Part shown: one piece after another, positions 7,812 to 17,104 of the stretch | How positions within the stretch are numbered: the first letter of the stretch is position 1 | Layout: each line of letters starts with the position of its first letter | Origin: JAOABP01 sp964590395 | GTDB taxonomy: Bacteria > Hydrothermota > Tepidihabitantia > Tepidihabitantales > Tepidihabitantaceae | Assembly (NCBI GenBank): GCA_964590395.1 | Contig: CAZPVT010000030.1 | Coordinates: 248,001 to 312,000, forward strand | Reading direction: 5' to 3' | DNA length: 64,000 nucleotides | The notes under the pieces: generated by a model | What the model was told of the DNA's origin: nothing | The model's input: the letters and a program-made list of their open reading frames with translations, nothing else | Databases searched by the model: none | Translations under genes and position numbers: made by a program

Positions 7812-9044
7812 ATGCGCTTCAGTTTAAGATACTATGTCAAAGAAGAAATAGTTTTCATTCCTGACGAAAACCTCTTGGAGGTATTAACGCCCCAGCAGTT
7901 TATGACGCCATTTGTTGACATTGTTCGGAGCATAGATGAGGCGGTAAAACAAACAGTGGAGTTTCTCAAAGGTTCTGTTAGGACGCTGGTACTCATTAAC
8001 GATTATACCCGCCCCACCTGTAACGAAGCCATCCTTAAGCCCCTTCTGCCTGAGCTTACCAAAAGAGATACAAAATATATGATTTGCCTTGGTTCACATC
8101 GTAAAGCTAAGGAGGAAGAACTGAAAAGGATTTTGGGACAGGATGTTTACGAGGAAATAAAAGACAAAATTGTTCAGCATAATGCCTATGAGCCAGCTCA
8201 ACTGGTGTTTTTAGGTAAGACCGGTTTCGGTACCGAAGTGGAACTAAATCGGGAACTCCTATGGGCAGACAGAATAATCGCCATAAATTCAGTTGAACCT
8301 CATTATTTTGCCGGTTATACCGGGGGGAGAAAAAGTTTTCTACCCGGTATTGCAGGTATAAAAACCATCACCAACAACCACAATCTTCTTCTTCATCCAG
8401 CATCTGCACCATTCTCATTGAAAGACAATCCGGTTCACAGGGATATGAATGAAGCGGCAAGGATGGTGAGCAAACCGATATTCTCATTTCAACTTATTCA
8501 GAACCCCCAGCATAACCTGCTTGCTATACGCTATGGCGACTTATTCAGTTCATTTGAACAGGCATGCATTGATGCCTACCGAGTCTATGCTGTGCCGGTA
8601 GAAAAACGGGCAGATATTATATTAAGTGTGCTTCAACATCCTTATGATATAAATTTTTATCAATCACAGCGCGCGGTGGAGTTTGCTCTATCAGCTTTAA
8701 AGCCCGGTGGCATTCAGATCACCGTCTCCGCCTGTTATGATGGAGTAGGTAACGACGAGTTCATCAGCATGCTTAGCAAGTGTGAAAGTTTAAACGAACT
8801 GACGGATGGAAAACCCCAAGACATACCCGGTTGGTACAAATCTGCTCGACTCGCCCGGATTATGCAGAACTACCATCTGTTTACAGTAATGCCAGGGGTA
8901 AAAGATGAAATCATCAAAAGTGTATTTATGCATCCATTTTCATCTGCCCAGAGTGCCTTGGCTGCTGCCCTAAGCCAGTTAGGCAAAAACGCCACAGTCT
9001 ACATTATACCAGACGCAGGTTCGCTGATTCCTATCGTTCATTAA
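7812..9044 (+). CDS. LarA-like nickel-pincer racemase/epimerase family protein (DUF2088)
   Basis: A 410-residue homologue of LarA, the lactate racemase that carries the nickel-pincer NPN cofactor. Family residues are present and correctly spaced: DYTRP (64-68), GSHR (His96), EPHYFAGYTGGRKS with His164 and Lys174, and NNH with His190. The 10 and 16 residue intervals match His174-Lys184-His200 of the Lactobacillus enzyme, in which the lysine bears the cofactor and the histidines bind nickel or act in catalysis. Many family members act on other 2-hydroxy acids, so the substrate is open. No larB, larC or larE is in the window. The gene is monocistronic, leaderless and divergent from purE. Confidence 0.82.
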   Translation: MRFSLRYYVKEEIVFIPDENLLEVLTPQQFMTPFVDIVRSIDEAVKQTVEFLKGSVRTLVLINDYTRPTCNEAILKPLLPELTKRDTKYMICLGSHRKAKEEELKRILGQDVYEEIKDKIVQHNAYEPAQLVFLGKTGFGTEVELNRELLWADRIIAINSVEPHYFAGYTGGRKSFLPGIAGIKTITNNHNLLLHPASAPFSLKDNPVHRDMNEAARMVSKPIFSFQLIQNPQHNLLAIRYGDLFSSFEQACIDAYRVYAVPVEKRADIILSVLQHPYDINFYQSQRAVEFALSALKPGGIQITVSACYDGVGNDEFISMLSKCESLNELTDGKPQDIPGWYKSARLARIMQNYHLFTVMPGVKDEIIKSVFMHPFSSAQSALAAALSQLGKNATVYIIPDAGSLIPIVH

Positions 9045-9133
9045 AAATCAGTAGCAAAACAATCTAAACGAATCTCAAAAATGATCCACAGGCAGCAAAC
9101 TCAACTGACTTATCTATTGATATTGGAAACCGC

Positions 9134-9161
9134 TTGACTTACCAGCATTTTTTAATACAAT
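9134..9161 (+). promoter_or_regulatory. Leaderless promoter of asnS
   Basis: TTGACT (9134-9139), 16 bp, TACAAT (9156-9161). The predicted start is 9168, exactly the G of the GTG start codon of asnS. It lies in the 123-bp gap after the LarA-like gene. Confidence 0.7.
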
Positions 9162-9167
9162 CCAGTT

Positions 9168-10457
9168 GTGGAAATAACCGTATCCCGAATTGGCACACAG
9201 GTAGGCAATGAGGTAACTCTGCGAGGTTGGGTTCATAATAAGAGGTCATCGGGTAAAATACGATTTGTTCTATTACGAGATGGTACTGGTATAATCCAAT
9301 GTGTCTTTATCAACGGCGAAGTATCTCAACCGGCATTTGAGTTAGCAGATACGATTCTTCAAGAATCTTCGGTGGTGATAATCGGGACGGTACGCGAGGA
9401 TAAACGTGCGCCAGGCGGCTACGAACTTACCGCTAAAGAGATGCAGGTTATTGCCCTCGCTGAACCTTATCCAATTACTCCCAAAGAACACGGAATAGAA
9501 TTCTTGATGGAACACCGTCACCTTTGGTTGAGATCAAAACGCCAGGTGGCTATTTTAAGGATAAGAAACGAAATTATTAAGGGCCTGCGTGATTATCTAG
9601 ATGATCAGGGTTTTCTTTGCTGTGACACCCCCATCCTTACACCTTCCGCGGTTGAGGGAACTACAACCCTTTTCCCGGTTGATTATTATGGCGAACAGGT
9701 TTATTTAACTCAGTCGGGGCAGTTGTACAACGAAGCGATCTGTGCCGCAGTACGCAAAACTTACTGCTTTGGTCCTACCTTTAGAGCGGAGAAATCGAAA
9801 ACTCGACGCCACCTCACTGAATTCTGGATGTTAGAACCGGAAATCGCGTTTCTGGATCTGAACGACACTATGAATCTGATGGAGGATATGATAGTACAAC
9901 TGATCGCGAGAATACTTGAAAAAAGACAGGAGGACTTAAAAATACTGGAACGGGATATAGGTAGACTTACAGCAATAAAAAAACCATTTCCACGGATTAC
10001 CTATGCCGAAGCACTGGAGATTCTAAAAAAGGTAGGGACGAACGTACAGTTTGGGGACGATTTTGGTGGAGATGAAGAAACGATGATTAGCCAGGCTTTT
10101 GACCGACCGGTGATGATCCATCGTTTTCCTGCGGAGATCAAAGCATTTTATATGAAACGGGCACCCGAAGATAACCGGCTGGCACTCGGTGTTGATATGT
10201 TGGCACCCGAAGGGTATGGTGAAATCATCGGTGGCGGACAACGGGAGGATGATTTGTGGGAACTGAAAAAAAGGATTGAAGAACATCACCTACCTGAAAC
10301 TGCTTATAACTGGTATCTTGATTTACGTCGCTATGGCAGTTTTCCACATTCCGGCTTTGGTTTGGGTTTAGAACGAACCGTCGCCTGGATATGCGGGCTT
10401 AAGCATGTTCGAGAAACTATACCGTTTCCTCGGTTGTTAGAGAAAATTTATCCATAA
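9168..10457 (+). CDS. asnS: Asparaginyl-tRNA synthetase
   Basis: A 429-residue class IIb aminoacyl-tRNA synthetase. An OB-fold anticodon-binding domain (about 1-105, VTLRGWVHNKRSSGKIRFVLLRDG) precedes the catalytic core with motif 2 FRAEKSKTRRHLTEFWMLEPE and motif 3 GFGLGLERTVAWICG. The specificity calls for Asn: TLFPVDYYGEQVYLTQSGQLYNE is typical of AsnRS. The start is GTG, with no ribosome site but a promoter whose start point is the GTG itself. It leads an operon with the EF-Tu-domain-2-like gene (9 bp downstream, AAGGAGG site), a basic peptide, addB and addA. Confidence 0.95.
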   Translation: MEITVSRIGTQVGNEVTLRGWVHNKRSSGKIRFVLLRDGTGIIQCVFINGEVSQPAFELADTILQESSVVIIGTVREDKRAPGGYELTAKEMQVIALAEPYPITPKEHGIEFLMEHRHLWLRSKRQVAILRIRNEIIKGLRDYLDDQGFLCCDTPILTPSAVEGTTTLFPVDYYGEQVYLTQSGQLYNEAICAAVRKTYCFGPTFRAEKSKTRRHLTEFWMLEPEIAFLDLNDTMNLMEDMIVQLIARILEKRQEDLKILERDIGRLTAIKKPFPRITYAEALEILKKVGTNVQFGDDFGGDEETMISQAFDRPVMIHRFPAEIKAFYMKRAPEDNRLALGVDMLAPEGYGEIIGGGQREDDLWELKKRIEEHHLPETAYNWYLDLRRYGSFPHSGFGLGLERTVAWICGLKHVRETIPFPRLLEKIYP

Positions 10458-10466
10458 GGAGGTAAA

Positions 10467-10724
10467 ATGCCGGAAACAAAAGTTGGTGTAATCACGCACT
10501 ATTTCAGCAAAATCAACGTCGCCGTCGTTGAAGCAACCGACGGGCCGATTGCCGTGGGTGACAAAATTCATATCAAGGGACACACCACTGATCACACTCA
10601 ACTGGTAGAATCACTTCAGATAGAACATCAACCGGTACAGAGGATAGAAATCGGACAGGAAGCAGGTATGAAGGTTTCCGTCCGAGTGCACGAACATGAC
10701 CAGGTATTTAAGGTAACTGATTAA
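10467..10724 (+). CDS. Translation elongation factor-like small protein (EF-Tu domain 2 fold)
   Basis: An 85-residue single-domain protein: VGVITHYFSKINVAVVEATDG, then IAVGDKIHIKGHTTD and VSVRVHEHDQVFKVTD. The pattern (a beta barrel with GDxIxIxGxT) is that of the EF-Tu/IF2 domain 2 superfamily, as in stand-alone 'translation elongation factor-like' proteins and the C-terminal domain of U32 peptidases. No GTPase domain is present. Function is unknown. A strong AAGGAGG ribosome site lies 5 bp before ATG, and the gene is co-transcribed with asnS. Confidence 0.75.
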   Translation: MPETKVGVITHYFSKINVAVVEATDGPIAVGDKIHIKGHTTDHTQLVESLQIEHQPVQRIEIGQEAGMKVSVRVHEHDQVFKVTD

Positions 10725-10736
10725 AACAGGAGGCTT

Positions 10737-10847
10737 ATGGCAAGAAGTAAAACCAAACTCAAAAGAATGCGGCACCGCTGGGAACTGAAAAGACGGCACC
10801 GCCGAGAGGTAAAAAAGAAAGCAGAACAGGTTGGTAAAAAAGCGTAA
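10737..10847 (+). CDS. Short, extremely basic peptide (36 residues)
   Basis: ATG at 10737-10739 follows an ACAGGAGG ribosome site at ideal spacing and opens a 36-residue reading frame. About half the residues are Lys or Arg (MARSKTKLKRMRHRW at the N-terminus, then RRHRREVKKK). It sits 12 bp after the EF-Tu-domain-2-like gene and its last 17 bp overlap the start of addB. Composition resembles very small ribosomal proteins such as Thx/S31e-like or L41-like peptides, but I recognise no family. A nucleic-acid or ribosome-binding role is inference from charge and from the synthetase/translation-factor context. Confidence 0.6.
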   Translation: MARSKTKLKRMRHRWELKRRHRREVKKKAEQVGKKA

Positions 10848-13698
10848 ACTTTTCCTCTTCCCTTTCAACTGTTACAACAGTACCGAAATCCTTTTTCGCT
10901 CGGTACTTGATGATGGCATTAATCCGGAGGAGATTTCATATCTTACCCCAAGTCCCAGGAAACTCCGTGCCACTCAATTACTTTTCGCTCGATTAATTGG
11001 TAAAAAGGCTTTTATCCCCCCGATGTTTAAAACGGTGGGACAATTTGCCAGGGAGATTGCTCAATATGCTGCTGTGAGCCAATTTTTTCCCAGTGAACTA
11101 AAACCACTTTTAATCCGCCGTTTGTTGCAACAGAAGGGCAAAAAGATTTCCATCGGTTATGCACGTACCATAGGTAATTTTATCGCTGACATCAAAAGAC
11201 ATGTCAGACCAGAAGAACATAATTGTATTCCGAATTTAATCAAAGACCATCTAGCCGGCTACGAAATTCCACTCCAGCGGGCAATAGAGGCTTATAATAC
11301 CTTTCTCGATTACGACAACCTGCTAACAAAACTTAACTGGCTCGATAGCGAAGATATCATTCGGTTTGCAGCCGAAAATCTCAAACACCATCCATTTTTG
11401 CCTCGAGTTTTAATTCTTGACAGTTTTGTTGCCCCAAATCGATTGGAACAGCTCTTACTTCGGGCGCTAATCGAACATGCTGATGTTACCGTTGCCGGAA
11501 CCTACCTGCCAGATAAAAATACTACCCTTTCCGAAAAATTCATTGAGTTCATCAACCAGCAACATGGTCAACATGGTTTTGTTGAGCAAAAAGTGTCGGT
11601 GGAATCAAAAGAGCAAAAACCACCTGCATTTTACCGTTTTCCTACTCCTGAGCATGAAATAAGCGGCATCTGTTGCGAAATCCTTCAGCGCGCAGAAAAC
11701 ACCGGCTTTGACCAGATTTATGTCGTTTTTCCCCAACTCAGCGGTTATGAACCACTGGTCAGCCGGATATTCAACCAGTACAACATTAGGTTTACCATTT
11801 ACCCCAAAATCTCGCTTTCTACTTCACCACCGATAATAGCGGTTTTGGAACTACTTAACGCCTTAGATCGGGATTACGAACGGGTCGCTACTACCTGTGC
11901 CTTTTCATCTCCTTATTTCCCCGGTTTACTAAGACTGCCTGAGGACAAAGATGACCGACTCCGCAACAGAACCGCGATGATGCTTAACAGCTTGTCCAGA
12001 CGTGCTGGTATCATCAAAGGACGCGACAACTGGTATAATATTGCCGAAAGGCTTATTGACGATAAGGACGAAACAACTGAAAGTGAAAATCTGAAACGGT
12101 TGCTTGTTGATTTTCAGCCCCGGGTACGCCAAGCGATAGGTTTAACCGAAAAGATACTTGAACCCGCGGGCACAATTGGCAACCAAGCACGGAAACTTAA
12201 GCAGTTTCTTGAAACAGTCGGCTTTGGTACCAATCTATCCCCGGAATTACCGATTTATGAGCAGTTGGATTCTGACCGAAGGGCACTGTACGATATTTTG
12301 GATGCGATCGCCGATCTGGAATTGGAACTGGGGAAAAAAATTGAAAAGAAAGGCATTCAAGAACCTCGGTCTGAATTCATTCGGATAGTTAAGTACCTCA
12401 TAGGTTTGGGTAGTAAATCTGCTGAACCGGATACAGGTGGAGTCAAAGTTGTGGAAATGGAGGAGACGCTGGGTATAAATTCACCCGTGCTTTTCTTCGC
12501 CGGTCTTACAGAAAACGATCTTCCTGGTACCTACCATCCAGACTCAATTTTGCCTGATAGCCTCCGTCGAGCGTTAGGTATGCCCGATATCGAATGGCAT
12601 CGAGATTGGCAAAAGTTTCACTTTCAGCGTACACTTCAGTCAGGCACCGATTCTGTCTTTCTCAGTTTTCATCAAACCCGTGACGGCAAACCGGTTATAC
12701 CCACGCCATTTATTGAATATCAACCGATAAAATACGAAGGTAAAAATATTATCTTTTCGGAAGTTGAGGAACAGATTTTTAATGGCACCGCAAGTAACAA
12801 AAGACTCGATGAAATTGAAATCAAGGTAAATTTCTCCGATGATGCAGATGTCAAGGAACTGTTAAGGGGGTTAATTAAGTCCCGTGGATTAAGGGTAACT
12901 GAACTGGAAAATTATATCTTCTGTCCGTTCCAATTTTATCTCTACACAATATTAGGTTTAGAAAGTTCCGATGAACCATCGTTTGAGGTGGATGCCCGGA
13001 TGTGGGGGGTGATCGCTCATAAAGTACTTGCCCGGCTTTACAAAAACGGTCCGGTTGAATTAACCAAAATTACCCAGAAAGCGAAAGAGATCATTCATCA
13101 GGAGCTGGCAGAAATTGAACTGCCATCCTTCTGGAAAGAGGTAACCACCCGGATTTTAGAGAACCTTTTTAAAAAAATCGTTACCATCGAAGAGAAATTT
13201 GTTTCCGAAGGATTCCTCCCGGTAACGGTAGAAAAACCAATCGCAGGAAAGGTGACGAACGATATTCTGCTATCCGGTCGTATTGACCGGATTGACCGGA
13301 AAGGAAATCTTATTAGAATAATCGACTACAAAACCGGGACACTTCATATTGGTCCCACGGTGATCGTAGAAAAGCGCACCCATATCCAACTGCCAATTTA
13401 CGCGTATCTTCTACTGCAGAATGATGAATATGCTCAATCTGTTGTGGATAATATTATCGTCTATGACCTCCGGAAAATTGATGATGTAAAACTGGTCACT
13501 AATGAGTTCCTTCTTGATAGATTGATCACTACCGCGCGGGAGAAGACTGAGGAGGTGATTAACCAAATTGCTTCTGGAAATTTTGCGTCTCCACCGGCGG
13601 ATAAAAACCGCTGTCGCAACTGCGAACTTAGATTCACCTGCGGTGAAAAGGAAGAAGAAATGGAGACCAAAGGAGCACCATCCCGAGATGAAGCATAG
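10831..13698 (+). CDS. addB: AddB, nuclease subunit of the AddAB recombination helicase-nuclease
   Basis: A 955-residue protein with the AddB layout: an inactive helicase-like N-terminal two thirds and a C-terminal PD-(D/E)XK nuclease. The nuclease shows GRIDRID, IIDYKTG and HIQLPIYAYL. Four cysteines, C698 (IFCPFQFYLY) and C928-x2-C931-x5-C937 (CRNCELRFTC), reproduce the spacing of the AddB iron-sulphur cluster. No P-loop is apparent at the N-terminus. With AddA it would resect double-strand breaks for RecA loading. The start is TTG at 10831, overlapping the basic peptide; no better codon is seen. Its last 11 bp overlap addA, consistent with coupled translation of a heterodimer. Confidence 0.92.
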   Translation: MVKKRKLFLFPFNCYNSTEILFRSVLDDGINPEEISYLTPSPRKLRATQLLFARLIGKKAFIPPMFKTVGQFAREIAQYAAVSQFFPSELKPLLIRRLLQQKGKKISIGYARTIGNFIADIKRHVRPEEHNCIPNLIKDHLAGYEIPLQRAIEAYNTFLDYDNLLTKLNWLDSEDIIRFAAENLKHHPFLPRVLILDSFVAPNRLEQLLLRALIEHADVTVAGTYLPDKNTTLSEKFIEFINQQHGQHGFVEQKVSVESKEQKPPAFYRFPTPEHEISGICCEILQRAENTGFDQIYVVFPQLSGYEPLVSRIFNQYNIRFTIYPKISLSTSPPIIAVLELLNALDRDYERVATTCAFSSPYFPGLLRLPEDKDDRLRNRTAMMLNSLSRRAGIIKGRDNWYNIAERLIDDKDETTESENLKRLLVDFQPRVRQAIGLTEKILEPAGTIGNQARKLKQFLETVGFGTNLSPELPIYEQLDSDRRALYDILDAIADLELELGKKIEKKGIQEPRSEFIRIVKYLIGLGSKSAEPDTGGVKVVEMEETLGINSPVLFFAGLTENDLPGTYHPDSILPDSLRRALGMPDIEWHRDWQKFHFQRTLQSGTDSVFLSFHQTRDGKPVIPTPFIEYQPIKYEGKNIIFSEVEEQIFNGTASNKRLDEIEIKVNFSDDADVKELLRGLIKSRGLRVTELENYIFCPFQFYLYTILGLESSDEPSFEVDARMWGVIAHKVLARLYKNGPVELTKITQKAKEIIHQELAEIELPSFWKEVTTRILENLFKKIVTIEEKFVSEGFLPVTVEKPIAGKVTNDILLSGRIDRIDRKGNLIRIIDYKTGTLHIGPTVIVEKRTHIQLPIYAYLLLQNDEYAQSVVDNIIVYDLRKIDDVKLVTNEFLLDRLITTAREKTEEVINQIASGNFASPPADKNRCRNCELRFTCGEKEEEMETKGAPSRDEA

Positions 13699-16600
13699 AA
13701 TTGTCTTCGCCCCTGCTGGATCAGGGAAAACCGAACTCTTAAGCCAGCGATATCTGGAGTTAATAAAATCTGATGTGGCCCCGGAGCGGATTCTCACGCT
13801 GACTTTTACTGAAAAAGCTGCAGCAGAAATGAAAGAGCGTATCTTGGCTAACGCTCGTAAGCAGGATTACCGTCTCTATCAAAAACTAAGGGATAGTATA
13901 CTTAAACTACGCATATCAACCATTCACTCTTTCTGTTTCTCGCTGGTAAGACGTTTTGCTGACCTGTTAAACCTTGAGCCACACCTGGATGTAGCAACTA
14001 ACATGGAACAACTTTGGCTTCAGGCAAAATATGACACTTTGATGAAAATTGCCGAAAAGCAGGAAGGATTCAGTAAATATCATGTTCCACTGATTTCACT
14101 TATCACCCGTGATCATACCAATAGTTGGCAAAAAATCTCCAGGTTATTGGACCTACTTTTTTATCATCGCACTGCTGTACTCATGGGACGACCAGAACCA
14201 TTACCGTTGGATGAACTATCCCGAATCGCCGTAACACTTAAAGGGACCCTATCCGATGACAGGTTATTCCCGAGCGAATTTACCTCAGAAGGCATCCGCC
14301 AGGCTCTCGATGCCTTAGAGCAGATCAAGGGACAATTTTTAAGGAATGATAATGAAATTAGAGCTAAACTTCCCCCTGACAAGAGGGATTTAGCTCAGCA
14401 GATAAGACGGTATCTTATTCTGCTGAAAACTGCCTTTGACCTCTATGAATTTGAGGAACGGTTTTCCCTTTTTCGTGACTGTTTTCTTAAAACCTATACA
14501 CAGGCGAAAATGGAGCTGGGTTTAGTTGACTATGAGGATATGGAGTATTTCGCCCTAAAACTTTTAACCGAGATTCCAGAATGGCAAAATATCCTTTTTA
14601 TATTTGACGAACACACCGATCACATCCTGGTTGATGAATTTCAGGACACCTCCTACCTCCAGTGGGAGATAATTAACAAACTGATTGAAGAGTGGCGTGC
14701 CGGAGAAGGTGTTAAATACGAAAAGGGGATAAATCCCACCGTCTTCATCGTCGGTGATGATCAGCAGTCCATATATATGTTCCGAAACGTCCGGGTGGAA
14801 ATATTCTTCAAAGTCCAAAAAGAGTTGGAGCGGTGGTTTGGTAAAGAAAAACTGGAAACGATAACCATCAAGGAAAACTATCGTTCACTGCCCGCAATAA
14901 TTGAATTTAACAACTATCTGTTTAGCCGGTTGATGAGTCATACAGAAACTCCTGAAATGTGGCGAACTAGTTATAAACCATTCCTGTGCCAACGGGCCGG
15001 CGGGAAAACCGGATTAGTAGAGTTGTTGATTGAAAAAGCCCTCCAGAAATATCCTATTGATGTGTGCCGAGAAAAAGATGCGCTTAACATCGCCCGTCGA
15101 ATAAAATCACTGTTAGATTCCGGATTTCAGATTTTCGAGCGCCAGCCTGATGGCAGTGAAGTACCGCGTCCCTGTAGATACAAAGACATCGCTATACTCA
15201 TTCGAAAACGAGATACCTTTCTGACAACAGTTGAAGAGAAACTGCGTGAGTTTTCTATCCCTTTCTTGGTTGTGGGCGGAACCGGTTTTTACGAAGAGAA
15301 AGAGATCAAATACCTTTCCACTCTGACATCATTTCTCACCGATCCCGCTGACGACATGGCTCTTTACATCACACTGCGCGGTCCCTTCTTTAAAATCTCC
15401 GAAAAGGAACTTTTATTTTGGATCATTAAAAAGGAAAACGGACAACAAACGCTCTGGGAACGCCTGAAAAGTGGTTGCAGAAATAACACCAGTTTAATCG
15501 GTAAGGCAATCAAAGTTTTAGAACAGGCAATTGCCCAGGTTAATTACCAACCGTTTTATTTGATTCTCGACAGGCTATTGATTCAGGCAGAGGCATACCG
15601 GATCTTTTATGAACCCCAACGGGTAGCAAATATCAAAAAGTTTCTGCAACTTATTCAAGAATTGGAGTTTAACGGTGCTCATCCACTGCGAATAAAAACA
15701 TTTCTTGAACAGGGCCAAAAAGATGAATCTAAAGCAGATGTCGCTACCGAGGATATGGATGCGGTGCAAATTATGACCGTTCATTCGGCAAAGGGATTGC
15801 AATTTCCCATTGTTTTTCACCCCGGTGTACACGAAAAGATCTTGAGTGATCAAGCGCAGAAAGAAAGGCTGGTGGTTGAAGAGACGAACCTTAATAATGT
15901 TATGTTCTCTTATTTAGAGGACAAAGATGCCCGTAACGAAAATAAGTTACACCGGGAATATAGGGAAAGGTGTATTGAAGAGGAAAAGAGAGTATTCTAT
16001 GTTGCGTGCACCCGTGCCCGTGATGCACTGTTTCTTACCGGTGTCTGGAGTCCAGATACTATCGGTGAAAACAGAAGGTTCTGGTGGTTACAAAATCATC
16101 TCGGACTAAAGGATACAGAAAATGGTTTTCAATTTAATGTTAACATTCCTGGCGTGTGTTGTCGTACGCCGGAAGAAATTCCTTTAACAACTGCTAAAAC
16201 TACCCCGACTCCACAATCCTCTCCCCAATCCCAAAAGAGTCTGCAGATACCTTCTACTACCCCAGAAATAAAAACGGTTACTAAATATCTGCGAGAAGAG
16301 CTCGTTCGCCATTCGGCAGAGACAATCGGCGCCGGTGAGATAATCCATCGACTACTTGAACTAATCGCTAACGGCAGCCTCATGCCCGATTCCGCCCTGC
16401 TGGAAGAAATGATTTTTCGTCTCCTGCGCATCAGCAACTTACCACTTAGCAGGTATAAGGACTTAAATACGAAAATAATCAAGCAGATTCAAAAACTGAT
16501 TAACACCCCCGAGTGCTGGGCAATAATCAGACCCCAGCCTGATTCATTTGTTGAATTGCCATTTTTTTACTGCGACGGCGAAGCGATCTGGACCGGCAGA

Positions 16601-16810
16601 ATTGACCGGGTTATCTTAAGACCCAGTGAGGTTGGTATATATGATTATAAAACATTTCTGGTAAAGAAAAGCGAAATCCCCGAATTAAAAAAGATTTACC
16701 ACGAAAGACAACTCGTCCATTACGCTCGTGCCTGCGCGGAGCTTTTCCCTGGCCGGCAGATAAAAACCTTCCTTGTTTTTACTTACATCCCACAGGTCAT
16801 TCAGACATAA
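13688..16810 (+). CDS. addA: AddA, helicase-nuclease subunit of AddAB
   Basis: A 1040-residue UvrD/RecB-type enzyme. Superfamily 1 motifs in order: Walker A APAGSGKTELL (8-18), LTFTEKAAAEMKERI, DEAD-box equivalent VDEFQDT (about 315-321), VGDDQQSIYMFR, ENYRSLPAI, TVHSAKGLQFP (about 696) and YVACTRARDALFLTG. The C-terminal PD-(D/E)XK nuclease follows: WTGRIDR (about 967), GIYDYKT (about 983) and QLVHYA (about 1007). The start is ATG at 13688 (AAAGGAG upstream), where the family begins; further upstream codons would lie far inside addB. Both nuclease centres of AddAB therefore look intact. Confidence 0.95.
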   Translation: MKHRIVFAPAGSGKTELLSQRYLELIKSDVAPERILTLTFTEKAAAEMKERILANARKQDYRLYQKLRDSILKLRISTIHSFCFSLVRRFADLLNLEPHLDVATNMEQLWLQAKYDTLMKIAEKQEGFSKYHVPLISLITRDHTNSWQKISRLLDLLFYHRTAVLMGRPEPLPLDELSRIAVTLKGTLSDDRLFPSEFTSEGIRQALDALEQIKGQFLRNDNEIRAKLPPDKRDLAQQIRRYLILLKTAFDLYEFEERFSLFRDCFLKTYTQAKMELGLVDYEDMEYFALKLLTEIPEWQNILFIFDEHTDHILVDEFQDTSYLQWEIINKLIEEWRAGEGVKYEKGINPTVFIVGDDQQSIYMFRNVRVEIFFKVQKELERWFGKEKLETITIKENYRSLPAIIEFNNYLFSRLMSHTETPEMWRTSYKPFLCQRAGGKTGLVELLIEKALQKYPIDVCREKDALNIARRIKSLLDSGFQIFERQPDGSEVPRPCRYKDIAILIRKRDTFLTTVEEKLREFSIPFLVVGGTGFYEEKEIKYLSTLTSFLTDPADDMALYITLRGPFFKISEKELLFWIIKKENGQQTLWERLKSGCRNNTSLIGKAIKVLEQAIAQVNYQPFYLILDRLLIQAEAYRIFYEPQRVANIKKFLQLIQELEFNGAHPLRIKTFLEQGQKDESKADVATEDMDAVQIMTVHSAKGLQFPIVFHPGVHEKILSDQAQKERLVVEETNLNNVMFSYLEDKDARNENKLHREYRERCIEEEKRVFYVACTRARDALFLTGVWSPDTIGENRRFWWLQNHLGLKDTENGFQFNVNIPGVCCRTPEEIPLTTAKTTPTPQSSPQSQKSLQIPSTTPEIKTVTKYLREELVRHSAETIGAGEIIHRLLELIANGSLMPDSALLEEMIFRLLRISNLPLSRYKDLNTKIIKQIQKLINTPECWAIIRPQPDSFVELPFFYCDGEAIWTGRIDRVILRPSEVGIYDYKTFLVKKSEIPELKKIYHERQLVHYARACAELFPGRQIKTFLVFTYIPQVIQT

Positions 16811-17104
16811 TTACCCATCACGCCAATAGATCAGATGGTTAGCAGATTAGTCATCGCGAATCTCTTTCCGATAAGCAGTTAATTCAATGAGTAACTGATC
16901 TAAAATAATTGATAAACATTATAATAAATTGTTTTAATATTTTGATATTTAATCAGATAGACAAATTATTATTTAATCAGAGCAATATATCTTCTATGGG
17001 TATGATGTTTTTCTTAATTTAATCCATCGAGTCTTCCTACGGACAGTTGGGAAGGTTATTGAGGTGTTCCTATCGTATTGTTAAATAAACTTAGTTTATT
17101 TAAC
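16811..17104. other. AT-rich gap between convergent addA and porX-like genes with direct and inverted repeats
   Basis: No gene recognised. The gap holds a 12-bp direct repeat TATTTAATCAGA at 16946-16957 and 16970-16981 (24-bp period), and at 17080-17104 a perfect inverted repeat with 12-bp arms GTTAAATAAACT / AGTTTATTTAAC around one base, overlapping the stop codon of the PorX-like gene. There is no GC-rich hairpin plus T-run, so neither repeat is a textbook terminator. The palindrome could end transcription from both sides or bind a dimeric protein; both are inference. Confidence 0.5.
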
